64,000 bases of DNA from an uncultured Granulosicoccus sp. (GTDB lineage: Bacteria; Pseudomonadota; Gammaproteobacteria; Granulosicoccales; Granulosicoccaceae), in assembly GCA_937924505.1 (NCBI GenBank), contig CALDSR010000051.1:31867-95866 (forward strand). The letters run 5' to 3'. Of the stretch, positions 63,867 through 64,000 are shown piece after piece (the stretch's first letter is position 1; each line of letters opens with the position of its first letter). The position numbers and the translations under genes are program-made. The notes under the pieces are model-generated. The model saw only the letters and a program-made list of their open reading frames with translations. It was not told where the DNA came from and did no database searches.

Positions 63867-64000
63867 CTACATATCAGAATCGTTCGCCCAACTCCACGCA
63901 ATGGGTGATTTTCGTTTTAACGCACCACTTAGGTGCTGGCGCATTTTGTAAGAAGCGTCTACAACATCACCTTTTTCGAGTAATTCAAGAATTTCCAAAT
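63867..64000 (-). CDS. GntR/FCD-type regulator, C-terminal end (partial)
   Basis: A leftward frame entering from the window edge ends at TAG 63867-63869. Its last 43 codons read LEILELLEKGDVVDASYKMR and then HLSGALKR, the final helices of FCD-domain GntR regulators (GD-A--MR-HL). Only the C-terminus is visible, so subgroup and DNA-binding domain cannot be checked. It is convergent with the second SDR gene. Confidence 0.65.
   Translation of the reverse strand, partial: LEILELLEKGDVVDASYKMRQHLSGALKRKSPIAWSWANDSDM

Overview
The window looks like chromosome from a marine-type, metabolically versatile Gammaproteobacterium. The evidence is its moderate GC content and the mix of a YqjG-type glutathionyl-hydroquinone reductase, Tex, CheV, a 115-kDa-class NAD-glutamate dehydrogenase, a MocR regulator, TRAP-TAXI and TctABC importers, and several sugar-acid or polyol genes. 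The genus cannot be read from the sequence. I saw no rRNA, tRNA, CRISPR array, phage or intact insertion sequence.

Layout. 0-10 kb: a glutathionyl-hydroquinone reductase, then leftward genes for a sterol-desaturase-type membrane hydroxylase, an SLC13-type anion permease, a GGDEF-EAL protein and an OmpR-type two-component pair. 10-19.5 kb: a sulfotransferase, an orphan cobO, a deletion relic of ligAB, a globin with an SAP-like tail, a DUF1127 protein divergent from a MocR regulator, NAD-glutamate dehydrogenase, and a 1.2 kb stretch without an intact gene that may hold a decayed gene. 19.5-32 kb: a fused aconitase X overlapping an HI0933-type flavoprotein, an alkyltransferase-like (ATL) protein, a TRAP-TAXI importer, a DMT exporter, and a leftward operon for hydroxyacid dehydrogenase, aldehyde dehydrogenase, serine acetyltransferase and a glyoxalase-fold protein. 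32-37 kb: a TctC-TctA-TctB importer followed by an acyl-CoA ligase. 37-48 kb: small or poorly characterised genes (BON protein, 2OG-Fe oxygenase-like protein, membrane protein, CheV, beta-helix lipoprotein, degenerate zincin-like protein), then tex and an unusual membrane cyclase carrying a 2Fe-2S ferredoxin domain.

48-64 kb is sugar and sugar-acid metabolism. kduI-kduD (unsaturated uronate catabolism) is followed by a short SDR gene relic, an NMT1/SsuABC-like importer and a glutathione S-transferase. Last comes a divergent cluster: leftward split transketolase, FGGY kinase and a SorC-type regulator; rightward a ribose-type ABC importer and two SDR dehydrogenases. Its logic is import, oxidation of a polyol to a ketose, phosphorylation, then cleavage by transketolase. 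No isomerase or aldolase is present and the substrate is unknown, which makes this the best candidate for an undescribed pathway here. The window ends inside a GntR/FCD-type regulator.

Most start sites were moved from the longest reading frame to the codon that fits the family and the Shine-Dalgarno sequence, as stated in each entry. Domain calls come from motif recognition by eye, not from searches.
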